Below are positions 8,137-17,155 of a stretch of DNA of 64,000 nt, in pieces. A program made the translations under genes and the position numbers. Under the pieces are notes generated by a model, which was not told where the DNA came from, did no database searches, and worked only from the letters and a program-made list of their open reading frames with translations. Source of the DNA: Shimia sp040370365 (GTDB lineage Bacteria; Pseudomonadota; Alphaproteobacteria; Rhodobacterales; Rhodobacteraceae); contig NZ_BAABWQ010000004.1 in the NCBI RefSeq assembly GCF_040370365.1, forward strand, positions 1 through 64,000, read 5' to 3'. Position 1 is the stretch's first letter; every line of letters starts with the position of its first letter.

Positions 8137-9450
8137 TCAATCCGCAAATGGATCGGTTACCAGGATTGTGTCTTCACGCTCTGGGCTTGTCGACAACAGT
8201 GCCACAGGGCATTCAATCAGCTCTTCAACCCGCTTCACATATTTGATCGCATTGGCCGGCAGATCGTTCCAGCTGCGCGCGCCTTCGGTGCTCTCGCTCC
8301 AACCTGCAATTTCCTCGTAGATTGGCTTGCAACGCGCCTGCTGATCCGCTGCGGTCGGCAGGTAGTCCAAACGCGCCCCGTCCAGATCATAGCCCACACA
8401 GATTTTGAGTGTTTCAAACCCGTCCAGCACATCCAGCTTGGTCAGGCAAATGCCTTTGATACCTGAGGTCGCACAGGTCTGGCGCACCAACGCGGCATCA
8501 AACCAGCCACAGCGGCGCTGACGGCCGGTGGTGGTGCCAAACTCATGGCCCCGCTCGCCCAAACGCGCGCCATCTGCATCAGGTGTCCCGTCGGCATTCA
8601 GCAGCTCGGTTGGGAACGGTCCCTCCCCCACACGGGTGGTGTATGCCTTCACAATGCCCAGCACGTAATCAATCGAGCCCGGACCGATACCAACACCTGT
8701 GGATGCCTGACCGGCAATCACGTTTGAGCTCGTTACAAAGGGATAGGTGCCAAAATCGATGTCCAAAAGCGCACCTTGCGCACCTTCAAACAGAATACGT
8801 TTGCCCGCTTTGCGCTTTTCGTTCAGCACTTTCCAAACTGGCGCCGCATACGGCAAGATGTCTTGTGCAATCTCTTTCAGTTGTGCGATCAGCTGGTCGC
8901 GGTCAATCGCTTCAATGCCAAGACCCTTACGCAGTGGGTCATGGTGTTGCAACGCACGATCGACACGGGCAATCAAGGTTGCCTCATCCGCCAGATCAGC
9001 CACGCGCACAGAACGACGGCCAACCTTGTCTTCATACGCCGGACCAATACCGCGCCCGGTGGTGCCAATCTTGGTGCCTTTGGAGGCGGCTTCTTCACGC
9101 GCCCGATCCAATTCACCGTGAATCGGCAGGATCAGCGGAGTGTTTTCCGCAATCATCAGCGTCTCTGGGGAAATCTCAACACCCTGTGCACGCACGGTCG
9201 CAATCTCGTTGACCAAGTGCCAAGGGTCCAGCACCACGCCATTGCCGATCACCGACAACTTACCGCCACGCACAACACCAGATGGCAGCGCGTGCAGCTT
9301 GTACACTTTCCCGTCAATGACCAGCGTGTGGCCAGCGTTATGCCCGCCTTGGAAACGTGCGATGACATCAGCACGTTCGCTGAGCCAGTCAACGATCTTG
9401 CCTTTTCCTTCATCGCCCCATTGAGCGCCTACAACTACGACGTTGGCCAT
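8137..9450 (-). CDS. purA: Adenylosuccinate synthetase
   Basis: PurA joins IMP and aspartate using GTP, the first committed step to AMP, in the cytoplasm. The 437-residue length is normal. The P-loop-like GDEGKGK is at 12-18, the base D13 and the catalytic H41 (GGHNAGH) are present, and the GTTTGRQRRCGWFD signature is seen in the C-terminal half. The frame begins directly with MANVVVVGAQWGDEGKGK, leaving no doubt about the start. DUF2842 follows in the same direction. Confidence 0.98.
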   Translation of the reverse strand: MANVVVVGAQWGDEGKGKIVDWLSERADVIARFQGGHNAGHTLVIDGKVYKLHALPSGVVRGGKLSVIGNGVVLDPWHLVNEIATVRAQGVEISPETLMIAENTPLILPIHGELDRAREEAASKGTKIGTTGRGIGPAYEDKVGRRSVRVADLADEATLIARVDRALQHHDPLRKGLGIEAIDRDQLIAQLKEIAQDILPYAAPVWKVLNEKRKAGKRILFEGAQGALLDIDFGTYPFVTSSNVIAGQASTGVGIGPGSIDYVLGIVKAYTTRVGEGPFPTELLNADGTPDADGARLGERGHEFGTTTGRQRRCGWFDAALVRQTCATSGIKGICLTKLDVLDGFETLKICVGYDLDGARLDYLPTAADQQARCKPIYEEIAGWSESTEGARSWNDLPANAIKYVKRVEELIECPVALLSTSPEREDTILVTDPFAD

Positions 9451-9595
9451 ATCTGGTCCTTTGCAGAGAGTTCAAACCCGCGCCCTTTTAGCCATGTTGT
9501 GCACCACACGAAACCGCAAACTGCGCCTTACACTGGACAGAACGCATGATTTTGCGCAAGGAATAGAAAAAAAGCTACTTTTCGAGGGGATTGTC

Positions 9596-9991
9596 ATGGG
9601 GCTGTTGTTGCGATGGGTGTTTGCCTTCGTGCTTTTGGCGGCGACATTTAACCCCACCGAATACAATTATGTGCATTGGAGTGCGGACAATTACGTAGAA
9701 GAGCTCCCGCTCACGGTGCTGTTTGGTCTTCTGCTGACGATTGGCTACATCATTTATCTGCGCGCCACCCTGCGGTCTATCGGCGGCTTTGGCATGTTTC
9801 TGGTGCTTGCCGTTTGCGCCGCGGTGGCTTGGGTTTTGTACGACTGGAAAATGCTCAGCTTGGACAACTCCGCCGTCAACACTTGGCTGGCGATCCTGTC
9901 GCTGTCTATCGTGCTGGGCATTGGCCTCGGTTGGTCAATTGTCCGCAGGATGCTGTCGGGTCAGCTGGATGTCGACGACGTCGAAACGTGA
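9596..9991 (+). CDS. DUF6524-like membrane protein
   Basis: This 131-residue protein has four predicted membrane helices and begins MGLLLRWVFAFVLLAATFNP, a pattern I associate with the DUF6524 family of Rhodobacteraceae. The start at 9596 is supported by GAGGGG six bases upstream; the open frame extends further 5' but that part has no family character and overlaps the divergent purA start. It converges on the nitrile hydratase operon with a single-base gap. Function is unknown. Confidence 0.78.
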   Translation: MGLLLRWVFAFVLLAATFNPTEYNYVHWSADNYVEELPLTVLFGLLLTIGYIIYLRATLRSIGGFGMFLVLAVCAAVAWVLYDWKMLSLDNSAVNTWLAILSLSIVLGIGLGWSIVRRMLSGQLDVDDVET

Positions 9992-9992
9992 C

Positions 9993-10325
9993 TCACTGCG
10001 CGGCGGACAAATGCACAGGCTGTCCATGCGGCGTGTTCAAATAGGCTTTGGCCCAGCCTTCTTTGAGATTCTGCAAAACCAAAGCCTCTGCCACGCCGAG
10101 GTCTTGCAAAAACCCCTCAAGCGCATCCAGCCAGGCATCGAAGTAATCCGCGCCGCCATCCAGTTCCTTGGCCAGCCCATGCGCCTTTAGCGTTGCGCCA
10201 AACCGGTCCGCCCATTGGCTCCAAGTAAAATGGCCTGACTCGTTTAAGGCCACGGTCAAAGCAAAAACCTGCGCATGCCATGGCTCCTCAAAGGCGGGCT
10301 CAGGCCGCTCACCACCCCCTGTCAT
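9993..10325 (-). CDS. Nitrile hydratase accessory protein
   Basis: The 110-residue product has the EEPWHAQVFALTVAL and FTWSQWADRF segments shared by nitrile hydratase activators and the N-terminal part of the beta subunit. In cobalt-type systems this small protein acts as a self-subunit-swapping chaperone that delivers metal-loaded alpha subunit. Its ATG overlaps the beta-subunit stop by 4 bp, so it is the third gene of an alpha-beta-accessory operon. The longer open frame upstream is ignored because of this overlap. Confidence 0.9.
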   Translation of the reverse strand: MTGGGERPEPAFEEPWHAQVFALTVALNESGHFTWSQWADRFGATLKAHGLAKELDGGADYFDAWLDALEGFLQDLGVAEALVLQNLKEGWAKAYLNTPHGQPVHLSAAQ

Positions 10326-10999
10326 TGATCGCGCTCCAGATAGCTTTCCCAAAGATCGAGCACAACGTCATCGCGCGGGTCTGCCTCTGCCCCCCAAAGC
10401 TCCTGCGCGCTGAATTTCACCGCATAGAGCGGTTGCGCGGCTTCTCCTTTGAAGTGCGCGTTGCTGTCTGGAAACACATGGGCCCCGTGCTGCAAAACAA
10501 TCTCACCAACCGCTCCAGCGGCATAGGACGGCAATCGCGTATGCCCACCGGGCACTTCTATGTTGCGGGCTGGACGCCGCGCCCTCACGCGGTCCCCCAC
10601 CTCAAACACGGCCGCGTCGCTGTCACGTGTATAGGGGCTTCCCTTGAGCAAAAGCTCTGCCACAGTCTCAGGCTTTGCAGCACGCTCCGCCAAAGCAGAC
10701 AGCCCATCCGCCTGCCCCTTGGCCAGTTCATCTTCGGTAACAACGCCACGCGCCACCATCAGATCAGCCAATCCACCCATCCACTTTTCATAGTAGCTGA
10801 ACACCGTGTAATCCTTTGGATCAAGCAATTCTCGCGCATGACGCGACGCATCAATGTTCCATTGTCCCCAAAACCCGCTGGACACATTTAACGCCAACGC
10901 GCGCTTGTGCCAGTCTTTGGCTTCGGCAAATTCGGCTCCATCCTGCGGGTCCACCGGACCTGTACCCAGCCGCCCGCCCATGTCGTGCACGCGGCTCAT
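10322..10999 (-). CDS. nthB: Nitrile hydratase subunit beta
   Basis: The 225-residue subunit starts with MSRVHDMGGRLGTGPV, the family start, and ends with the beta-barrel region containing DRVRARRP and LYAVKFSAQELWG. With the alpha subunit it forms the cytoplasmic enzyme that hydrates nitriles to amides. The gene overlaps both neighbours by 4 bp (alpha upstream, accessory downstream), which supports coupled translation in fixed stoichiometry. Confidence 0.95.
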   Translation of the reverse strand: MSRVHDMGGRLGTGPVDPQDGAEFAEAKDWHKRALALNVSSGFWGQWNIDASRHARELLDPKDYTVFSYYEKWMGGLADLMVARGVVTEDELAKGQADGLSALAERAAKPETVAELLLKGSPYTRDSDAAVFEVGDRVRARRPARNIEVPGGHTRLPSYAAGAVGEIVLQHGAHVFPDSNAHFKGEAAQPLYAVKFSAQELWGAEADPRDDVVLDLWESYLERDQ

Positions 11000-11610
11000 G
11001 GTGTTGGCTCCTGCGCCAATGCTGTGCCAATCATACTGTCACGTGACACAAGCTGAGCAAGCGCCTCTTCCGACATGCCTTCGGTGCCCAATGGGCGCTT
11101 GGGCACAACAAGATAGCGCACCTCTGCGGTGCTGTCCCAGACACGCACCTTTGTCTCTTCTGCCAAGGTCACACCAAATTCCGCCAACACCCTGCGTGGC
11201 TCTCTCACTGATCGCGCCCGATAGGCATCTGATTTGTACCATCCCGGTGGAATGCCCAACAACGGCCATGGGTAACAGCTGCACAGAGTGCACACGACCA
11301 TGTTGTGCACCGCATCAGTGTTTTCAACAAACACCATATGCTCCCCCTGACGGCCATATAGCCCCATATCGCGCAACACCGGCATCGGATCTTCCATCAT
11401 CGCACGGTGAAACGCAGGGTCGGCCCACATCTTGGCAACCACTTTGGCGCCATTCTGTGGACCAATCTTATTTTGGTAAAGATCAATGATCTCGTCCAAC
11501 GCGGCTGGATCAACCAAGCCTTTGTCAGTCAACAATGTTTCCAGAGCCTTCACCCGCAACGCGGGGTCAGAGGGCAGATGAGAATGCGGGTGGTCATGAT
11601 CATGTGGCAT
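10996..11610 (-). CDS. nthA: Nitrile hydratase subunit alpha, cobalt type
   Basis: The 204-residue subunit holds the metal site CTLCSC at 107-112. Threonine at the second position is the pattern of cobalt-containing enzymes; iron enzymes have CSLCSC. The first and middle ligands are normally oxidised cysteines. The N-terminus is histidine-rich (MPHDHDHPHSH), as in many homologues. I start at the ATG at 11610; the frame continues 20 codons upstream but without family similarity. It leads the three-gene operon. No amidase gene is visible nearby, so the amide product must be handled elsewhere. Confidence 0.95.
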   Translation of the reverse strand: MPHDHDHPHSHLPSDPALRVKALETLLTDKGLVDPAALDEIIDLYQNKIGPQNGAKVVAKMWADPAFHRAMMEDPMPVLRDMGLYGRQGEHMVFVENTDAVHNMVVCTLCSCYPWPLLGIPPGWYKSDAYRARSVREPRRVLAEFGVTLAEETKVRVWDSTAEVRYLVVPKRPLGTEGMSEEALAQLVSRDSMIGTALAQEPTP

Positions 11611-11764
11611 GGCCCGACCCTGCCAGAACACCTCCACAAGGTCCACAACCAAAACGGGTCTCAAAACCACTCAACATCCAAGTTGACGAAACCTCCTTGC
11701 CCCCCGCCGCAAACTTGCCTACATACCCCGCTAACAAAACCGAACGCTCGCTTTACAGGTCCCA

Positions 11765-12130
11765 ATGGAAAACGTTGTCCTCATCATCCATCTTCTTCTT
11801 GCTCTGGCGCTGATTGGCGTCGTTCTGATGCAGCGTTCCGAAGGCGGTGGCCTTGGTATGGGCGGTGGCGGCGGCGGCGCCGTATCCGGCCGCGCTGCTG
11901 CAACGGCTATGACCCGTGTGACCTGGATTTTGGCCGCGGCGTTCATCTGCACCTCGATTGCACTTACTGTGATCGCTGCAAACAACTCCTCTTCGAGCTC
12001 GGTCTTTGACCGTTTGGGCACACAAGCGCCCGCCGCTGGAGAAACCGCTCCAACCCTGCCCGGCGCATCAGACTCGCTGCTGCCGCCATCAGCGGGTGAC
12101 GACGCACCACTGGTGCCACGCGCCGACTAA
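11765..12130 (+). CDS. secG: Preprotein translocase subunit SecG
   Basis: The 121-residue protein has the SecG layout: helix 1 (about 4-22), the conserved MQRSEGGGLGMGGGGGG loop, helix 2 (about 52-71) and a soluble tail. SecG assists SecYE in protein export at the inner membrane. The tail, rich in Ala, Pro and Ser, is longer than in E. coli, as is usual in alphaproteobacteria. It precedes pyrG with its own terminator between. Confidence 0.93.
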   Translation: MENVVLIIHLLLALALIGVVLMQRSEGGGLGMGGGGGGAVSGRAAATAMTRVTWILAAAFICTSIALTVIAANNSSSSSVFDRLGTQAPAAGETAPTLPGASDSLLPPSAGDDAPLVPRAD

Positions 12131-12156
12131 CGCGGGCTTCTGCTAGCTCGCCAGTA

Positions 12157-12188
12157 AAGTGGCCCCTCTTGGGGCTGCTTCGTTTTTT
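12157..12188 (+). terminator. Terminator after secG
   Basis: A stem of ten pairs including two G-U pairs (12157-12166 with 12171-12180, TCTT loop) is followed within three bases by six T residues. It falls 26 bp after the secG stop codon. Confidence 0.7.
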
Positions 12189-12384
12189 GCCCTCTGCGGG
12201 CACCACCACAGATTGAGGCCACAAAGCCACCCGCAACAGCATCTTGCGGTCCGGTTGCCTTTTGTCTGCGAATCCTATATGACTTAAGTCCCGTGATGCT
12301 GGGCCATTTTGTGATGAAAATCGCATGGGTTTGGGCGCTGCTACATCAATAAACACGACGTCAATCACGGGGGACGCCAGAGAC

Positions 12385-14028
12385 ATGGCTCGCTACATTT
12401 TTATCACTGGTGGGGTTGTTTCATCGCTGGGCAAAGGCCTCGCGTCAGCAGCGCTGGGTGCGCTGTTGCAAGCGCGAGGCTACACGGTACGCCTGCGCAA
12501 ATTGGATCCCTATCTGAACGTTGATCCGGGCACGATGTCGCCGTTTGAACATGGCGAAGTTTTTGTCACCGACGATGGGGCCGAAACGGACCTCGATCTT
12601 GGCCACTATGAACGTTTCACCGGTGTGCCTGCCCGCAACACCGACAGTGTCTCCTCCGGCCGCATCTATTCCAATGTGTTGGAAAACGAACGCCGCGGCG
12701 ACTATTTGGGAAAAACCATTCAGGTGGTTCCACACGTCACCAACGAGATCAAAGATTTCCTGCATGTGGGCGACGACGAAGTTGACTTCATGCTGTGTGA
12801 AATCGGGGGCACTGTGGGCGACATCGAGGGCCTGCCCTTCTTTGAAGCCATCCGTCAGTTCTCCCACGACAAACCGCGCGGTGATGTGATCTTCATGCAC
12901 CTCACCTTGCTGCCCTATCTGGCTGCCTCCGGCGAGTTGAAGACCAAGCCGACCCAACACTCCGTCAAAGAGCTGCAATCCATCGGCATAGCCCCCGACA
13001 TTCTGGTCTGTCGCTCAGAGCAACCGATCCCCGACAAAGAGCGCGAAAAAATCGCACTGTTCTGCAATGTGCGCAAAGAGCATGTTGTGGCCGCTTATGA
13101 TCTGAAGTCGATCTATGAGGCCCCGCTGGCCTATCACCGCGAAGGCCTCGATCAAGCCGTATTGGACGCCTTCAACATCGCGCCCGCCCCACGTCCTGAT
13201 CTGACCGTTTGGGAAGATGTGAACGATCGGCTGCACAACACCGATGGCAAGGTCAACATCGCCATCGTCGGCAAATACACCCAACTTGAGGACGCGTATA
13301 AGTCCATCAAAGAAGCGCTGACACATGGTGGCATGGCCAACCGTGTGAAAGTCAAAGTCAGTTGGGTCGATGCTGAGGTCTTTGACAAGACGGACGCCGC
13401 GCCACATCTGGAAGGCTATGATGCCATTCTGGTGCCCGGCGGCTTTGGCGAACGTGGCACCGAAGGCAAAATCAAAGCGGCACAATATGCCCGTGAACAC
13501 AAAATCCCCTACCTCGGCATCTGCCTCGGTATGCAAATGGCAGTGATTGAGGCGGCCCGCAACAAAGCTGGCATCGCCGATGCTGGCTCTGAGGAATTTG
13601 ATCACGAAGCGGGCAAAACCCGGTTTGAGCCCGTGGTCTATCACCTCAAAGAATGGGTGCAGGGCAACGCCAAAGTGACCCGCAAGGCGACAGACGCCAA
13701 AGGCGGCACAATGCGTTTGGGCGCTTATAACGCCACGCTCACTGAGGGCTCAAAGGTCGCAACCGCCTATGGCGCAACCTCGATTGAAGAGCGCCACCGC
13801 CACCGCTATGAGGTCGACATCAAATACCGCGAACAGCTTGAGGCGTGCGGCCTGAACTTCTCCGGTATGAGCCCAGATGGCCGCCTGCCGGAAATCGTGG
13901 AATGGCAAGACCACCCTTGGTTCATCGGCGTGCAGTTCCACCCGGAGCTCAAATCCAAACCGTTTGACCCACACCCGTTGTTCCGGGATTTTGTGCGCGC
14001 AGCCAAAGACAATTCACGGCTCGTCTGA
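12385..14028 (+). CDS. pyrG: CTP synthase
   Basis: PyrG aminates UTP to CTP using ATP and glutamine. The 547-residue length is standard. The synthase domain opens with MARYIFITGGVVSSLGKG, and the glutamine amidotransferase domain shows the nucleophile elbow GICLGMQ (cysteine near residue 380) and the GVQFHPE histidine-glutamate motif near the end. I start at the ATG at 12385, since the 20 codons upstream have no family similarity. CTP made here also feeds CDP-diacylglycerol (cdsA, elsewhere in the window). Confidence 0.98.
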   Translation: MARYIFITGGVVSSLGKGLASAALGALLQARGYTVRLRKLDPYLNVDPGTMSPFEHGEVFVTDDGAETDLDLGHYERFTGVPARNTDSVSSGRIYSNVLENERRGDYLGKTIQVVPHVTNEIKDFLHVGDDEVDFMLCEIGGTVGDIEGLPFFEAIRQFSHDKPRGDVIFMHLTLLPYLAASGELKTKPTQHSVKELQSIGIAPDILVCRSEQPIPDKEREKIALFCNVRKEHVVAAYDLKSIYEAPLAYHREGLDQAVLDAFNIAPAPRPDLTVWEDVNDRLHNTDGKVNIAIVGKYTQLEDAYKSIKEALTHGGMANRVKVKVSWVDAEVFDKTDAAPHLEGYDAILVPGGFGERGTEGKIKAAQYAREHKIPYLGICLGMQMAVIEAARNKAGIADAGSEEFDHEAGKTRFEPVVYHLKEWVQGNAKVTRKATDAKGGTMRLGAYNATLTEGSKVATAYGATSIEERHRHRYEVDIKYREQLEACGLNFSGMSPDGRLPEIVEWQDHPWFIGVQFHPELKSKPFDPHPLFRDFVRAAKDNSRLV

Positions 14029-14046
14029 CGGCACACCATACATTCA

Positions 14047-14077
14047 AAAGGCGCGGGACATCACCGCGCCTTTTTTT
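14047..14077 (+). terminator. Terminator after pyrG
   Basis: A GC-rich stem GGCGCGG / CCGCGCC (14050-14056 and 14064-14070), extended by three A-T pairs, is followed by seven T residues. It lies 19 bp after the pyrG stop codon. Confidence 0.9.
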
Positions 14078-14339
14078 GTGCGACCACGCCTTCCATCTAC
14101 CTTTGGTTTTCGCTGACAAAGGTGTGACGGGGAAACGCCCTCAACGCGCCCCGAAAGTGCAACGCGCGTTCTGTTAAATTTCGCCATAGCCCTCGATCGC
14201 TCCACCTCCGGATTGCAGCCACGATACCGACGCAATACCGACACGGCGTTTGATTGGTTAAGACGCAACACCCCAAATGCGTTTGACCGCTCTGCCCGCG
14301 CGCTTTACCACCAAAGGCGCACGGCAAAGGGGATGTCCC
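14078..14339. other. Gap between pyrG terminator and the P-loop gene
   Basis: This stretch holds no convincing gene. It contains a direct repeat of ATACCGAC (14224-14231 and 14235-14242) with an 11-bp step, about one helical turn, roughly 100 bp upstream of the next gene. It may be part of that promoter; nothing firmer can be said. Confidence 0.4.
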
Positions 14340-15209
14340 ATGATCTACACATCAGCACAACAATGGCGCGACGCAGCCCAGAAAAAGGTGCTGCTCTTTG
14401 GTATGTCCGGTTTGGGGAAAACACATATTTCCAACACCTTGCGGGACCAAGGCACGTGGTTTCACTACTCAATTGATTACCGCATTGGCACCCGCTACAT
14501 GGGCGAACACATCGCGGACAATGCGAAACGTGAAGCCATGAAAGTGCCGTTTTTGCGCGAGCTGTTGATGTCGGATTCGATCTACATCGGCTCCAACATC
14601 ACCTTTAACAATCTGGCCCCGCTTTCCGCCTATCTGGGCAAACCGGGCAACCCCGATCAGGGCGGCCTGGCCTTTGCAGACTACGTGACGCGTCAAGAAC
14701 AGCATCGTGCCGCAGAGATTGCCGCATTGATGGATACCAAACTCTTTATCAACCGTGCGCATGATCTCTATGGCTATGACAATTTCATCTGCGATACCGG
14801 TGGCTCAATCTGCGAAGTGGTTGACCCCGAAGACCCAAACGATCCCGTTCTGACCACCCTGTCAGACAACACTCTCATGGTGTGGCTCAAAGGGTCTGAT
14901 ACCCATACTGACGCGCTGATCCAGCGGTTTGATCGCGCACCTAAGCCTATGTATTATCAACCAGAATTCCTTCTCTCCGCGTGGCGTGACTACCTTGACG
15001 AAACCGGTCACGCCGAAAGCTCTGTGGACCCGGATGCCTTTGTGCGCTGGACCTATGCCCGTGCGTTGGCACATCGGCAGCCCCGCTACGCCGCCATGGC
15101 GAAATGGGGGCTGACGGTGACTGCAGACCGCGTTGCCTCTGTTGCGTCCGCCGACGATTTCGCAGACGTGATCGCCTCCGCCCTTGAGGATCAAGCCGCA
15201 GAGGCCTAG
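14340..15209 (+). CDS. P-loop ATPase/kinase-like protein of unknown role
   Basis: The 289-residue cytoplasmic protein has a Walker A motif GMSGLGKT at 21-28. The central region holds ICDTGGS, which may supply a Walker-B-like aspartate. The fold looks like a small P-loop kinase or ATPase, and similar proteins in Rhodobacteraceae are simply called ATPase. The start at 14340 has AAGGGG about eight bases upstream; the frame runs further 5' but lacks support. It precedes metA by 39 bp in the same direction, so the two may share a transcript. No substrate can be inferred. Confidence 0.8.
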   Translation: MIYTSAQQWRDAAQKKVLLFGMSGLGKTHISNTLRDQGTWFHYSIDYRIGTRYMGEHIADNAKREAMKVPFLRELLMSDSIYIGSNITFNNLAPLSAYLGKPGNPDQGGLAFADYVTRQEQHRAAEIAALMDTKLFINRAHDLYGYDNFICDTGGSICEVVDPEDPNDPVLTTLSDNTLMVWLKGSDTHTDALIQRFDRAPKPMYYQPEFLLSAWRDYLDETGHAESSVDPDAFVRWTYARALAHRQPRYAAMAKWGLTVTADRVASVASADDFADVIASALEDQAAEA

Positions 15210-15248
15210 GTATGGCCTCCACGAAAATTCCAAACCAAAGAGACTGAC

Positions 15249-16193
15249 ATGCCCATCAAGATTCCCGCCGACCTGCCCGCCTTTGACGTGCTCAAGCACG
15301 AAGGCGTCATGGTTATGGCTGAGGATCAGGCATCCCGTCAGGACATCCGGCCTATGCGCATCGGGCTTTTGAATCTGATGCCCAAGAAGATTCAGACCGA
15401 AAACCAATTTGCCCGTCTCATTGGCGCCACACCGTTGCAATTGGAACTGTCGCTGATCCGGATGTCGGAGCACAAAACTCGCAACACAGCCGCAGAACAT
15501 ATGGCCGAATTTTATCGACCCTTTCAGGAGGTTAAGGCCTCTGGCGCTAAATTTGACGGCCTGATCATCACTGGGGCTCCAATTGAACATCTGCCCTTTG
15601 AAGAGGTCACCTATTGGGAAGAACTCTGCGAAGTGTTTGAGTGGACACGCACCCATGTGCATTCCACTTTCGGGGTGTGTTGGGGCGGCATGGCAATGAT
15701 CAACTACTTTCACGGGGTGCAGAAACACATCCTCGACCACAAAGCTTTTGGCTGTTTCCGACACCAGAATCTTGCTGATGCGTCCCCGTTTTTACGCGGG
15801 TTTTCCGACGATTGCGTTATTCCGGTAAGCCGCTGGACAGAGATCCGCCAAAACGAGGTTGACGAACGCCCAGAGCTTCGCACGCTCTTACACAGCGACG
15901 ATGTTGGCCCGTGTCTGATTGAAAATCCAAAAACACGTGATCTCTTTATTTTCAATCACTTCGAATACGACAGCGACACGCTGAAACAAGAGTATGATCG
16001 CGATGTGGCTGAAGGCACGTCGATAAACGTGCCTGCCAACTACTATCCAGATGACAATCCTCAAAACCCGCCGCAAAATCGCTGGCGGAGCCATGCACAT
16101 CTTCTGTATGGCAATTGGATTTCCGAGATTTATCAAACCACACCCTTTGACATGGCGCGGATTGGTCACGACATCACGGACCTGCGCGCCTAA
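15249..16193 (+). CDS. metA: Homoserine O-acyltransferase (MetA), predicted acetyl-specific
   Basis: MetA activates homoserine for methionine synthesis. The 314-residue protein has the catalytic cysteine C144 (FGVCWGG), the histidine H237 and glutamate E239 (NHFEYD) of the MetA class, and the K46-K47 pair (LMPKK). The specificity loop reads TGAPIEHL with glutamate at 113. In characterised MetA proteins a glutamate here goes with acetyl-CoA use, while E. coli has glycine and uses succinyl-CoA. The product is therefore probably O-acetylhomoserine, despite the common succinyltransferase label. The 39-bp upstream gap is too short for a SAM-II riboswitch. Confidence 0.95.
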   Translation: MPIKIPADLPAFDVLKHEGVMVMAEDQASRQDIRPMRIGLLNLMPKKIQTENQFARLIGATPLQLELSLIRMSEHKTRNTAAEHMAEFYRPFQEVKASGAKFDGLIITGAPIEHLPFEEVTYWEELCEVFEWTRTHVHSTFGVCWGGMAMINYFHGVQKHILDHKAFGCFRHQNLADASPFLRGFSDDCVIPVSRWTEIRQNEVDERPELRTLLHSDDVGPCLIENPKTRDLFIFNHFEYDSDTLKQEYDRDVAEGTSINVPANYYPDDNPQNPPQNRWRSHAHLLYGNWISEIYQTTPFDMARIGHDITDLRA

Positions 16194-16285
16194 CGTCACA
16201 GGCCTTGAGCAATGTAACGCGTTTTAACACGCCGCATTGCACAAGCGTCTGTCTCGCCCCATATTGTGGAAAAGGGAGAGGTTTC

Positions 16286-17155
16286 ATGAACTTGCCATTT
16301 GACGGTGCCATCAGCAGTTACTACAAAAACGACGCCCCTTCACCCGTTCGCAGTGCCATCAAAGACGGCGAGAAGAACGACATTCTCAGCCAATCCTACC
16401 CGCACCGCGAACGCCTCAGCCGAAAGACCTATGAGGCCGATCTGCAGGCACTACAAATCGAGTTGGTAAAAATGCAGCACTGGTGCAAGGACAGTGGCGC
16501 ACGTATCGCAATGGTGTTTGAAGGCCGCGACGCTGCCGGAAAAGGTGGCACCATCAAACGGTTCCGTGAAAACTTGAACCCTCGCGGCGCACGTGTGGTC
16601 GCTCTGTCAAAACCCACCGACGCCGAACAAACACAATGGTACTTTCAGAGATATATCAATCACTTGCCTGCTGGTGGCGAGATCGTCTTCTATGACCGCA
16701 GTTGGTACAATCGCGGCGTTGTCGAAAAAGTGTTTGAATTCACCGAAGATGACAGTCGCGAGCGCTTCTTTCGCCAAGCTCCAGGGTTTGAGAGTTCACT
16801 GGTGAATGACGGCGTGTTCCTCTTCAAATTCTGGCTCAATGTTGGGCGGGCGGAACAACTTCGTCGTTTTCTGGAAAGGGAACAAGACCCACTTAAACAA
16901 TGGAAGCTTAGTTGGATAGACGTTGAAGGCCTCAAACGTTGGCAGGCCTACAGCGCAGCCATTCAGGAAACGCTGACTCGCTGTCACAGCGACATTGCGC
17001 CTTGGACGGTCATACGCTCTGACGACAAGCGCCGCGCCCGATTGAATGCCATCAGAACAGTTTTGCACGCGCTGCCATATACCCGCAAAAACGTTGATGC
17101 GATTGGCGAAATCGATACCGAAATTTGCGGAGGCCCGGACATCTGGGATGCCTAA
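16286..17155 (+). CDS. ppk2: Polyphosphate kinase 2
   Basis: PPK2 enzymes move phosphate between polyphosphate and nucleoside diphosphates. The 289-residue single-domain protein has Walker A GRDAAGKGG at 80-88 and the FYDRSWYNR motif (135-143) containing Walker B, followed by the lid region. The length and single domain fit class I, which makes ATP or GTP from ADP or GDP. The start at 16286 has GGGAGAGG just upstream; the longer frame starting with TTG is rejected. Its 3' end overlaps the TetR-type regulator by 8 bp. Confidence 0.93.
   Translation: MNLPFDGAISSYYKNDAPSPVRSAIKDGEKNDILSQSYPHRERLSRKTYEADLQALQIELVKMQHWCKDSGARIAMVFEGRDAAGKGGTIKRFRENLNPRGARVVALSKPTDAEQTQWYFQRYINHLPAGGEIVFYDRSWYNRGVVEKVFEFTEDDSRERFFRQAPGFESSLVNDGVFLFKFWLNVGRAEQLRRFLEREQDPLKQWKLSWIDVEGLKRWQAYSAAIQETLTRCHSDIAPWTVIRSDDKRRARLNAIRTVLHALPYTRKNVDAIGEIDTEICGGPDIWDA

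Noticed and set aside
12445..12978. 177-codon minus-strand open frame opposite pyrG
   Set aside because: Fully inside CTP synthase in antisense; a shadow frame without ribosome site.
15210..15248. SAM-II riboswitch in front of metA
   Set aside because: SAM-II elements are common upstream of metA in alphaproteobacteria, but the gap is only 39 bp and shows no pseudoknot-like pairing.
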